From Shinisaurus crocodilurus (taxonomy: Eukaryota > Chordata > Lepidosauria > Squamata > Shinisauridae): a stretch of DNA of 64,000 nt. Location of the stretch: assembly GCA_021292165.1 (NCBI GenBank), contig CM037879.1, positions 112,274,359 through 112,338,358 on the forward strand, read 5' to 3'. Position numbers and translations under genes: made by a program. Shown here piece after piece: positions 49,001-61,800 of the stretch. The notes below the pieces were generated by a model that did no database searches, was not told the origin of the DNA, and worked only from the letters and a program-made list of their open reading frames with translations. The stretch's first letter is position 1. The number at the start of each line of letters is the position of its first letter.

Positions 49001-52000
49001 GGGTGAGCAGACTTCAGGCTTGTGGGATCTACTAAAACCTTTTTACTAAAACCCCAAGGCCTACCAAACCGGAGCCAGGTGCAAAGTACTGGCTGGGGGA
49101 GCGGGGCAATACTCTTAGAATTAAGGAACAAGGTCCCCCTGAGTATACACTCAGCCCAGAAATTTGTTTTTAGTACCAGAATTGAGCTCACAGTCTTGTC
49201 ACACAAAAATCCACCCTTGGTTTTCTTCCCAAGCTTTCTTCCATCTAGACAGCCTAATTATTTAGAGACAGGAGACTTGCTGTTAAACAATTGGGAGTCG
49301 GAAACCTTTGATGATCTACTGTAAAATCATCTAGGTGTCTACGAGTAGATCCAGATCTATCTTCTGCCCACTCTTGAACCAAATGGGGCAATGTATTTCT
49401 TCCCACTTATCTTATGGACTTTTACTCTCAGTACATACCATCCTAGAGAAGTTCTTACCTTTAATATCTAATACCAGCTTTGGTTTCATCTTGCTGAAGA
49501 TTCTGCCATCTGGTTTAATACTCCAGTTTTGCTTTTCCTCATTCTGCTGAAGTGCCAGGCCCAGTTTTGCACCAGGAGTGATCAGGTTTCCTACAATTGT
49601 TAAGCAGAAGTCTTCTTCCAGCTGTGTAGTTAAAAAACAGTATTAATCAGAGCCTTCTTTTGCTACCACAGTAGTAGGTGTACATATGTCTGGACAGCAT
49701 TGTGGATATTTTCATGTTTCTCTTGGCAATTTACTGCGAACAAACTGATTTCGAGTGTTCTAGTAATATTTCCACACATTAACATTATGATCTGTTAACT
49801 CAGGTTTGTAGTAACTTGCCAAATTCTGTTAAAAAGTTTTGTCATGGCTCATCTTTGCCACACAGAAGAGAAGATCGTACTAAAGTGCTACACAATGTTT
49901 AGAGTTGAAAAATAAAAGTATTTTCATCACTTAACGTTCAAGATACATTGGATTACAAACATGAACTATCTTAATATAAATTCTCTGTTCACCAAAGCAG
50001 CTTGCTAAGTACAGTTAACGTGGATGTAAATTCAGTCAATGGAACTTGGCTTCTAAGTACACATGTTTAAATACTGTATATGAATATTTGAAGCTGCCAA
50101 ACTGATGACTGATCTATCTAGTCTGTTCTCTCTTTCTCCAAGGATATGTGTGATAGCATTTCTTAGCCCTGCTGCCTGACATCTTTTTAACAGGAGATTC
50201 CAGGAGTTAAACCTGGACCTTCTTCATGCAAACCATGTACTTTCTTGCTGAGTAACTGCCTCTTCCCAATTTTGCTTAGGGGCTTCTCTACATGAGGCTT
50301 TTAACCCGCCACTTTACCAAGGCTTCTTCCAGATTCCTTGTGGGATTAAGATCGGATCCTTTAAATGTATTTTTTCCGGGGGGGGGGGGGGAGCTTTCTC
50401 TGCCTTTCTATATGTTCTATTACACAACCACAAGGCGGTGCTGCAGTATAGTGGAATTGCAAAAATATATGAGCTTCTCATTCTGGTTCATTATGCCATT
50501 TCCAGATAATCCTAACTTTCCTCGCTCTAAAAAAAAAAAAAAAAGCCACAGAAATGCTTGGAAAGCATGGGAGAGGCCCTGGAAGATGACAACATTGTGT
50601 AAAGCACCCGCAAACTACTGTGAGTGAGAAATCACAGAGAAGCGAAGGACTGGGTTGCAAGCATTTAAGTGAATGTGCTCAAATGAAGGGAAATGAAAGT
50701 CATGGTGTAACACCACTTGAATATTACCAAACACCATTGAACATTCTGAAAACCCTTTTGTATTGTTTTAGGTGGGGCATTAAAATCAACACCTCCACTT
50801 TTACAGTGTGTTGTAAGCCTACAGCTTCTGATTTGTCCATGTTCCAACACGTTCTTGACTTTATTGAAAAGAAGGAAACCATTCCTCTAATAGAAAGTAA
50901 CTGATGCAGTTGAGAAATCTCTCCCTTTGGCAGAAGGCTTTGAGAGATGTTATACAACTTTGAAAACAAGAGACAGACAGAGAGACAAATGGCTTGTCAC
51001 TCAAACTTTGTTCACTTCATTTGATGTTGGAGCTTGAAAAAAGATAAACACTTTGATCATAGAAGTATATAACGCAATGGGATTTTCTTCCAAGTGACTT
51101 GTTTGGATTTGGCTGCTAGGCTAGTGCTGGCAGGTACTGTAGTGGCAACCCTTGATGTAGGAGATAAGTTTGTAATTTGATTCAAAAACAGCAAAACATG
51201 TCCCTAAGAAGCAGGAATCAGGTGGTAAGATTATTCCTATTGATGCTCTAAAAGACTGCTCTAACAGTTCAACATTTCCTTTCACAGTTCATTGTCAGGA
51301 TTTTAAAAAGCAAATATACAGAAACCTTGTTTCTGAAGGGCTCAGAATCCTAAAGTCAAGTCAGCAAAGGAAAAAGCAGAATAAAAAAGATCAATAAAAT
51401 TCAATAACTTACTGAAGCTGGCCTCAGTTCAGTTCTTCCATGTTAGTCATCTTGTTTTTGCTTAAACGTAATCAGAGATTTTTTAAAAAAGTAGTCTTGA
51501 ACATAAGGTTCAACTACTGAGCTTGGTATAACAAGTTTATTAATCAAGGGGGGAAATATATTCTATAGCAGAAGTCCTTTCTGTTTTGTTTAAGAATTGA
51601 TATGGAGCTTCAATCTTAGAAGATCCAATTTTAGAAGATGATTAATAGACAGGTCCTGCACCAGCACCTTGCATCCTGGGGCAGCTACTGGGATCAATAC
51701 ATCCTAGTAGGGCCCTCTGGGGACGATGCCTATGCCACTGCACTTTGGCCCCCACCCAGCATCGCTGCCAGCCCTGGTACCATCAAGGTCCCCCCCAACC
51801 TGGTTCTGCTGCCACAAGTTGTTCCTCTCATCTGTACCCCAATTTACTTGCCCAGCAAGCAGCACTATTAGATGGGAGCTGAGTCACTCTGCAGTGGGTA
51901 GCTGCCATATATGATCCCACAAATCTAAGGGAGAGAGGGGGAGTGACTGGCAGCAGAGGCAATGCAGACCAGGGTCCCAGTTTGGTGCCAGGGAGGGCTC

Positions 52001-52853
52001 CATGGCTGGCTCCATGCCAAGGGCCTATATGCCCACTCAGACAGACTTTAGGCATGCGGGATTTACTTAGTTTATTCTAAAAACCCAAAGTCGATCAACT
52101 GGACCCAGGTGCACACTTTTAGAATTAAGGAACAAGGGTACCTCTGAACACACACTCAGCCCAGGAATTTGTTTTCAGTACCAGAACTGAGGTCACAGTC
52201 CTATCTCACAAAGATCTACTCTTGGTTTTCACCCCAAGCTTTCTTCCATCTCAGCAACCTAATTATTTAGAAGGGAGGAACATTTTTTTGTTTGTTGCTG
52301 TTGTTAAATACCTTCTTTTTACCCCAGCCATGTTAATAGAAGAAAACAAATATTATGAAAACAGGTATCACCATGTTCTTCAACAAAGCAGAAATGGTTG
52401 AAGACCTGCCTCTCCACGATGAAAAACTGAAAAACATTTCAGTTAGCACTCTCTTTTTTCTATGACAAGTGAATACTATTTTCTATTTTTCTTATAGAAA
52501 GTGTGTGAAGGATGCTGAACATACATTAGCAAGGGCTCTTTCATATAGAACCTTACCCTACATTTGATGAATCCATCTTGATAAACCCAGACTTGTTCAT
52601 CAGATTTAGTATCTTCTGCAACCTGTATCCTCAAAAGATTCAAGTCATCTTGATTTCCATCTGTTGACATGTACTTTCCGGTTTCTTTGTTTCTAAGTCT
52701 GAAGTACACTCGTTTCTGTAAAAACACCACAGCTCTTGAAGCACAGGGTCTACAAGTGTTATGTCCTTTATGTCGCTAACCTCAACAAAATGGCAAGCAA
52801 CGTAATATTCTCAAGCATCAGCACATTATAGTATTAGAATCTGGGTTACAGAA

Positions 52854-52890
<37 letters not shown>

Positions 52891-55800
52891 AAGACCGACA
52901 CACACGCACACACTCAGGTCTACATCATACATGCTAATTTTACTATATGGATACTATTTCCATATACCTAGGTAATGGCATGCATATATCCATTCATTAT
53001 ATGTGACAGTATACAAATAGTAAACATCTTTTCCTATCTGGAAATGGTATTCATATAAGATAGCCTTTCCTAACCTGGTGCCTTCCAGTTGTTTTGGACT
53101 ACAACTTCCATAAGCCCGAGCCATCGTGGCCAATTGTCAGGGATGATGGGAGTTGTAGTCCAAAATGTTTGGAGGGCACCAGGTTGGGGAAGACTGATGT
53201 ACGAATAATGGAATGTGTGAAGCAGCCTTTCTTGTCAAGTATTTAGATGTTTTCATCTAAAGTTTAAGTTCTATTAGTGTTGAGATAGACAACTAAACAG
53301 TTGACACCTTTCATATATTTCATTGGCAAGAAGGTATGAATTTTGCATAGGAGAAGAAACTTTCTATGAAGATTCACATATGAGACTTTTTAAAAATCAT
53401 GGTATCCTTCTGGAGTGGCTGTCTGGGTTGGGAGTTGGAGGCACCATTTTACAGTGGTTCCATTTCTATTTGGATGGCTGTTTCCAGAAGGTGGTGCCGG
53501 GGGATTACTGCTCCATTTTGTGGCAATTACGTCACAGGGTTCCACGGGGCTCAATTTGATGCCTCATGCTATTTAACATCTACATGAAACTGCTGGGGGA
53601 GGTTATTCGGGGATGTGGACTGAGTGTCAACAACACCCAGCTCTACCTCTCCGTTTCATCAAACCCAGGTGAGGCAGTGGACGTCCTGAATTGGTGCCTG
53701 AGCAGGGTAATGGACTGGGTGAGGGCCAACAAACTGAAGCTCAATCCAGACAAAATGGAGATACTGTCATCTGCCTGGTTGAGTGGTGTTCAACCTGCCC
53801 TGGAGAGGTTGCATGCCCCTTGAACGATCAGGCACACAGCTTGAGGGTTCTCCTGGATCTATCATTGTCACTTGAAGCCCAGGTAGCCTTGGCAGCTAGG
53901 AGCACCTTTTATCAGTTTAGGTTGATATACTAGCTGTGACCCTATATGGACAGAGATAGCATGGTGACAGTAATCCACACCCTGGTAACCTCCCAGTTGG
54001 GTTACTAGAATGTGTTGTATGTGGGGCTACCTTTAAAGATGGTTCAGAAACTTCAGTTAGTTCAAAACAGAGCTGCTAGGTTACTGGGACTGATTGATAT
54101 GATCATATGATGCCAGTGCTTTGTCAGCTGCACTGGCTTCCAGTCCATTTCTAAGCCAAATTCAAAGTATTGGTGTTGATCTTTAAAGCCCTAAAAGCAT
54201 GGGACCAGAGTATATGAAGGAACATCTCCTCCCATATGCACCTGCTAGGACCCTTAGGTCATCTTTGGAGACTCTTCTCCAGGTGTCCCCGCCAAAAGAA
54301 GCTAGTCAGGTGGCTGCAAGAGATCTTGTAGCCTTCTGACGCCTTCTCAGTTGTGGCACCCCACTTATGGAATGAATTCCACAAAGAGGTTTGCCTGGCT
54401 CCCATGTTGTTATCTTTTCAGTGCCAGGCAAAGACCTCCCCCCCCCCCCCCCGGCATTTTAGACACCTAGTTCTAGATTTTTAAGCATTTTATTAATTCC
54501 TGTGCTGTTTGTTGTTTTTCATTCCAATGTATTTTCTTCTTTTAAATATTTGTATTGTATTTTATATTTTTAACTGCAGTTTAGTCTTTTAACTGTTTGT
54601 AATCTACCCAGAGAACTTTGGTTATTGGGCGGATTAGAAATAGAATGAATGAATGAATGAATAAATAAATAAATAAAAATTGACTTGTAGAATTGTACAA
54701 AAGCCTTGGGTCTAAGCGAGTGCATCCTCAAACTGCTTACTTATGAATAGTCTGGCCCAGCAGGCCTAATTGCCAAGCAAAACATCTGAGATCATAGCCT
54801 TCAATCTAAATACTAAAAGATACTTCTAACACCTCAAAATGACAACTGCAATGATATTAATGAGTATTAAGTACCAAGTATTCTACCAGTGATCTTATAT
54901 AATGTTTAAATGTCAAGAGTGTTAGCATTATGCTTGAAGTTCAGATTGCCCTGCCTGATTTTCTTCCATTCAACCATAATTGGATATATGATCTTTTAAG
55001 AGTTCACAGAAGACACTGCATGTGTTAGAAATGAATAAGGGTGCTTCTACAATGGTATGCAATTTAGTGATGCTAATCTTCAGGAAGCAATTTAGTCAAT
55101 TTTAAGCTACTCAAAAATAATTCTACTTTTTGTTCTAAAGAGACAGAATCGTTAATTGGAATTGGATTGAGTGTTGCAATCCAAGTCACCATTTCAAAGC
55201 CTTATATCATAGATCTAGACATCCTTGCAAGGTCATCATGTTTGTACTTATGATGTGATTAAAATGGTCCTCTTGTACATTACTAAGACAAGGGGATTCA
55301 AATAAGAGAAGAGACGATTAGTGCAACAGTAAAAACAGTAGAAGCAGAATGATAGAAGATTCAGACAGGCTTGACATCCCAGAGTGGGCTGTAGTCACTT
55401 ACCTGCAGTAAAGGTCGTAAAGAACCTATTTTGTGGTATCCACTTGATTCATACCAGTTTGGTATTTTTTTAGGTGACAATAAAATCTGACGGCCTTTAT
55501 AATTATTGTGTTCATAAATAATCCATCTGAAACAAACAATATTTTACTAGCTAAATCCATAAAATAATGTATATGGTTTAAGAGAAACAAATTTCCTTTA
55601 AAAAAATATAGCAGTAGCATAAAGGTTTTTAGATTTTATTTCAGTAACGATCCCAAGTATATTATTATTATGCCCCATGAAAACGAGTGAGACTTGCTTC
55701 GAAATAAATATGCCTGCGTTGGAAGCTTTATGGCCATATTGCTTCAAACAGTGATGTATATTGGGTGCAATAAAGCCATCATAACAACTGATACCTAAAA

Positions 55801-58800
55801 AGGGTTCATAAAAAGCAGGGGAGCACTACTAAGAAAGGAGAGAAGGGATCAAGCCTGTCCTTTGTTCCAGCCTCCCCAAGCTTGTACAGTAACGTACTAA
55901 TGTACTGATACACGGACATTAAATTCCAGAGGATCTTTAGATGCAGACTTAACACTTGACTAAGTCTTATGTCTGAATACCTAAACCCTGGTTAAGGATT
56001 AGATGCAAACAATGATATGAAGCCAGGTGCTAAAACAAGTAAAAGAGAAGTTCCCTACGTCTAGCCACTATGGCGGTCAAAGAGGAACTGAGGGATCGGG
56101 CGGGAACTCTCATGGACATGGGCAGTGAGACGGTGGGGCAGAGGTTCCTGCCCAATTTTTCCTCAGCTTTCGAAGTTTCCAATTAATCTCCGCACAGGCG
56201 CAGAGCCCATATGTGTGATGCACAGAGGCCATGAAGAAGAACCAGTGTCACACGAGCAGACTTTATTTGATTTGTACCCCACCTTTCTACCAAGAGAAAT
56301 GGCACTCCAGGTGGCTCATTCCTCCTCCAGCCCCCTGCACCTCCCCAATGTCTGCTCTGGAGGGTTCCCCAACACTTTGTAGCAGATTTTGGTGGGGATG
56401 GGGTGCTGTGGGAGCTGCAAAGGAGGGGTGGAAATGTCCTCTCCCTATTCCACTGATTTGTGGAATGGGTTAATGGGATACAATGTCCCATCTCTTAGCC
56501 TCTGCTTGCAGGTAAAAAGCAAACCTTGCTGGCATCGCCCTATATACACTCTCTGGGGACAGGGCTTAGCTTGGCAAGTAAGCCATGGTTTAGGAACTTT
56601 ACCAGGATAAAGAAACAAACATTGGTTAGCTTCATTCTGTGGGTAAATATTATGTCTGCACTAGGCCTAAGACAACCAGTAATTTATTTTGGTTTTTTGT
56701 AAAGACGGGAAGCATGAAGGTACCTGAACTTTTAGAAAAAGTCTGTTGGTCAGTGAAAAAGCATAGACATGCAAGCAAGTTATGCTTAACTGTTAAAACT
56801 GTATGGCCTGCATAGTGGCTCAGCCTTCAGCAAACACTGGTGTATGTGGACCCTATTCAAATCCATGTCAAGTTCCAGATCAAGATTTTGGGAACTCAGA
56901 ATCAGTTTTCTGGCCATTATGGTTTTTTTTTTTTTTTAAATGGCACAATTAGATCATGTCCTGCTACATAAACTGCTTCTGACAACCTAGGAAACCGCAG
57001 TACATCATAGCTGCAGTTTTTAAGACATCCTAAAATACCCAGGTTCAAACCTTTGGACTCTTAGTGATTTGGGACAAGTCTCTATTTATCAGCCTCAATT
57101 CCTGATATGTAAATGGGAATATATTCATGATTGAAATGTCTGCTCTAAGCATGTCAGAGAGGCAAGCCTATACATTTTCATAGAGACAGGAGAAGTAGTA
57201 CATTTTTATTTTACAAAAACATGCATTTTATGAAATGCCACTTAATCGTTAAATTCTACAAATGATAAACCCCTAAGTTCAAACGGTAACTTACATGCCA
57301 CCACAAATTTCTACTGAAGCTACATGAGGATTGTAGCCAAGGAACTGGAGATTTAAGATTTCTGTAGTAAATTCCATTTTCTTTCCCTTGAAGTTTTCCT
57401 TTTCAAAAAGGATTATGACTGGCTCAGAAAGCTCCTGTTTTAAAAGAAAAGTTGTCATTTATTTCTTTCATGTCAGAGTTGTGTGGCTTTCTTTGTTTTG
57501 GATGATTACAAGATGTTCATGAAACACTACAGCAGGGGTGGGCAACTTGCAGCCCTACAGAAGTTTTGGCCTGCAACTCCCATCATCCCTCACCATTGGC
57601 TATACTGGCTAGGGTGGGAGTTGTAGGCCAAAACATCTGGAGGGCCACAAGTTGCCCTCCCCTGCACTACAGACTATTTTATTTATTTATTTATTTATCT
57701 ATCTATTTATTTATTTATTATATTTATACCCCACCTTTCTTCCTGCAAGGAACCCAAGGCGGCTTACATAATTCTCCTCCTCCTCTCCATTTTATCCTCA
57801 CAACAACCCTGTGAGGTAGATTAGGCTAAGAGTCAGTGACTGGCCCAAAGTCACCCAGTGAGTTTCATGGCTGAGCGGGGACTAGAACCCAGATCTCCCA
57901 AGTCCCAGTCCAACACTCTCACCACTATGCCACACTGGCTCTATAGTCAATAAAGACTATTTATTGTATTTATGTTTTCTCATGCTGCTCTGAGAAAAAT
58001 AATTTTTCATTAGCATTAACTGTTACTTCCTTTGTAAAATGTAGTTTCCCAGCTACTTGAGTTAGCCATTTGAACAATTTCCCCCCAATTGAAGCATTTG
58101 TGGAGGTTGGTTCAGTCCCTGTGGGTAAATCACAGCATCTGGAAATGCCTGAGGTCCCTAGCTGAAGCTAAATAACTTTTAACTATACATTTCCACTCAC
58201 AGACAAATGAAAAATAAGCTCTATGGTACAGAACTGGCTGGATGGCAACCCCACAATAAAAGCTATTACTCATGAAAAAGTTATTCCAAATGTGGGATGA
58301 AAACTGGAAAGAGAAGCAAGGTGATGACTTGCAGCCACACCTTCCATTCTTGGCTGGCATTTTCACGAGTCAGCAACAGCTATAATTGCAGAACTTCCCC
58401 TACAGCTATACGGACAAACAGGTGTGCTACAGATTTGCAAACCTGTACTTCTTTAAACACAAGGAACTCTAAAATGTTGATACACAAGAATTTACATATA
58501 ATGCATGATATGTTTATTCTCTGTATTAGAGCTACTAATAAAAATTAACATTATACAGCTCTCCAACAGTCTAGACAGCTCACAATAGATACATAACCAA
58601 TTTTAGACATGAGATGGGCAAGGCCATATGTATTCATGTGTGTTATTCTCATATTACAGGTTTCAAAAAGACTCATGACATTTCTTCTAAGGGTTAGATT
58701 CCGAGTGCCACAGTTCACAGAAGGAGGATTTGGAGCTAGGTATAGAAATCCTATGGCAGTATAAAAGTTACTGTATGGAAGAAATACATATATAGCTATA

Positions 58801-61800
58801 AGAAACATGGGTATTTGGGAGTATGGAGACTGAAATGACTGGGGAGAGGGATTAAAAATTGTGAGAAATAGCCGCAATAGTCTCAAAATTATAGAGTATG
58901 GGTGGACCACCTTTTTTTCCCCCAAGGGCTGCACCTTTTTTTTTTTGTCAAGGGCTGCATTCCCTCATGGATAATCTGTCAGGGGCCACATGTTGGTGGT
59001 GAACAGGGCCAAAACCAAAATTGGGTGGGTCACCCTTTTCTCTTTCTGCCACTCCATTTTCTCTCTGCCACCATCTTTTCTCTCTCTTCCTTCCCATGGC
59101 AGTGAATTACAATTCAGCCACCTGAGTCCCACTGATTTCAATGGAAAGACTAAAGATATGCTTGGCTCTACTGCTGAAATCAATGGGATTTGAAAGTGCT
59201 TTACTTAGGCTAGATTGGGTCCAATATCCTCTAAGTTTGGATACAAACTGGAAGAAAGAAGCCATATTTTAGTTTCTTTTTCCTCAAATTAGGCATAAAA
59301 AGATAGAGTGAGCACATCGTGGTGATGTACCCTTCAGTCTCAGGGTCAAACTAGATGTAAAGGGGCGGATGTATTTATTCATCACTCTACCCTGTTCATC
59401 ACTCTACACAAAGCAGGGAGTTCAGTTTCTGTTTTTGTATGAATGGGGCATGTGGCTGAGGGGAATGAAACCATTACAGCTGTCTTGGGAGGGCTCCTGC
59501 CCTGAAAGATGTCCTAGAAATATTTTTTTAAAATATTAAATAAAGAAGGAAATTTCCCCTCCCTAGCTTACTTCACTGCATTCCATTGCTTGTACTTTTC
59601 TCCTAGCCCAATTCCGATACTGGAAGAGAGTTGAGCTGGGGAGAAAATGGCTTCAATCAATGTACAGTGAAGTAAGGTACGTATTTACTTTGGCTCTCAG
59701 TCTACTAATTAATTGGGGGCAGATTTTAACCTGTGCTTAAAGTTTTAGTTGATTAATCATCCAATTAAAAACATTATAGCTTGCAGCCCTGTCTTTCAGG
59801 AATAACAAAATCAACCCTAAAAAAGAGGATTGTGTTTAGCAAAGAGTTAACTATTGTTTTATTCTTTACATTGCTTTTACTAACTGGGGACTGCCCTAAT
59901 AGTACTTAGGCGCAATCCTATGCATGTTTAGACAGAAAAAGGTCCTACAACTCCCAGCATGGCTAGCTGGAGAATGCTGGGAGTTGTAGGCCTGTTTTCT
60001 GTCTAAACATGCAGAGAATTGTCCCCGGCCTGGTGCCCTCCAGATGTGTTGGACTGCAGCTCCTGTAGTTCTAGATGTATTGGATTGATTCTGGGAATGA
60101 TGGGAGTTGCTGTCCAGCGCATGTGGAGGGGGCCAGGTTCAGGAAGGCTGTCTTAGACATATGGGCTTGGAAGTTCCTCCTCTAAACTAACCACCTCCTT
60201 TCCATCTGTACAAGAGCAACATTTTGATGAAATGGTGCTTGCAGTTATCTATGACTATAAGAATTCTGGGTCATGGCCTCTGTTCTGTCTACTGGGGCCC
60301 AGTATAAGGTTTGGTTCCGTATTTGAATTATGCCTCCTTAGAATGTATACCAAGGTACAACATTTGTGTGTTTGCTAACAACTACATGAATTTGAAGAAA
60401 CACTGGACAGGCTAAACGATTTCTTTTTAAAGAAGAGAATGTCAATGACAGATCATATTGGCTATTGGCATAGGATTGTGCTTTTTAGCCATGCATCCTT
60501 ATAGTTCACCACATTGGTTCAAATATAAGTCACATTCAGCGTTACTGCTTTACATGACCACCCAACTCTTTTTTTAAACTTACAATATTTACAACTTGTA
60601 ATGACTTCAAGCATGTTTGGGGTAGGCAACCCATTGCAGACAGATCAGGATAGGCTCCTTCTTCTAACACATACTGATTACCAGAGAAATTTTTCTTATC
60701 GTATACAATCCAACTGCGAGAAGAAAATGAGAATGTAAGATAAAATCTAAATAATCACTGCTTGAACAGAAGCTCTGTGTAACCTGAAATCTTGCTGAGA
60801 GAATCCTGGGTCAGATGTAGTATTGATTGCACCCTATTAGAGCAATTCTCATTTCCTTAAAGATAGCTGGTGACAGAAACAATGTTTTTTTAAAAATCAA
60901 TATGATACAATACAATATACAAAACATAAAACAAAACATTTTTCTTTCATTCAGTTAAGTCAGACATACCTTCTAAAGTGTGGGGGAAGTAATTTGAACA
61001 TGCATCCACTGATTTCAGAGGCATTTGTTCTCAAGACAGAAAATGTGTGTTCAAACCACTTCCACCATATTTCTGAATGCATCCCTATTCTCATCTTCAG
61101 CCACTTCCTTTTGTTTTAGACAGATTTTACTTTATAAAAAGAGATGGTCCCCATTCTAGCTCAAGTCACATACAACCAGCACTGGCCCCAGATGGGTACA
61201 TCAAAAGATGCATCTAGCCCATTCACTGGGGCCCGGATGATCCACATCTGTTCCACACTCAGAAGCTTGCTTCCATCAGCGGCTATCTTCATTGACTGAA
61301 GTTCAGTGATACAACTGTGTATTCACCTGCCAGATAATACTTTTGAAGATTTAGCAGGAAAAGTCTCCTCAATCTGAGAGATGTCTTTCTCAAATACTTG
61401 ACTGCTACCCCGAAACTCTGGTTCTGAAAATAACTGGACCTTTAAAGATAAAGCAGACCATATTTATCACTAAACAATACACTCGGCCATTAAACAGATA
61501 ATTCTAATATCACTTTTATTAACCATATATATAAGCAAACACTTCTTTCAAAAGTATACAAATTATAAACAGACTATATTTTTAAAACTATCTTGTGCTG
61601 CATAAGAAGCCACCATTTCTAAAAACTTTTACTACGATGAATCTGCAGTGGAATTTGTCTTTTCTGGCAGTTACCTGACCTGGAAGTGTAGTCTCTTTGT
61701 ACTAAGCTAAAAGACTGTGTTATCCCTTATTGCTAAGGCTCCACAAATGCACTCACAACCATATTTTGTGATGTGGAAAGTGCCTGCCCCAGTGTAGAGT

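Larger units (their letters stand above)
46005..49458. other. CRYBG1 last intron
   Basis: Contains a mariner-like MITE, a LINE tail, a CR1 tail scrap (47841-47880) and the left part of an unclassified repeat. The remainder is AT-rich with nothing recognised. Confidence 0.5.
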
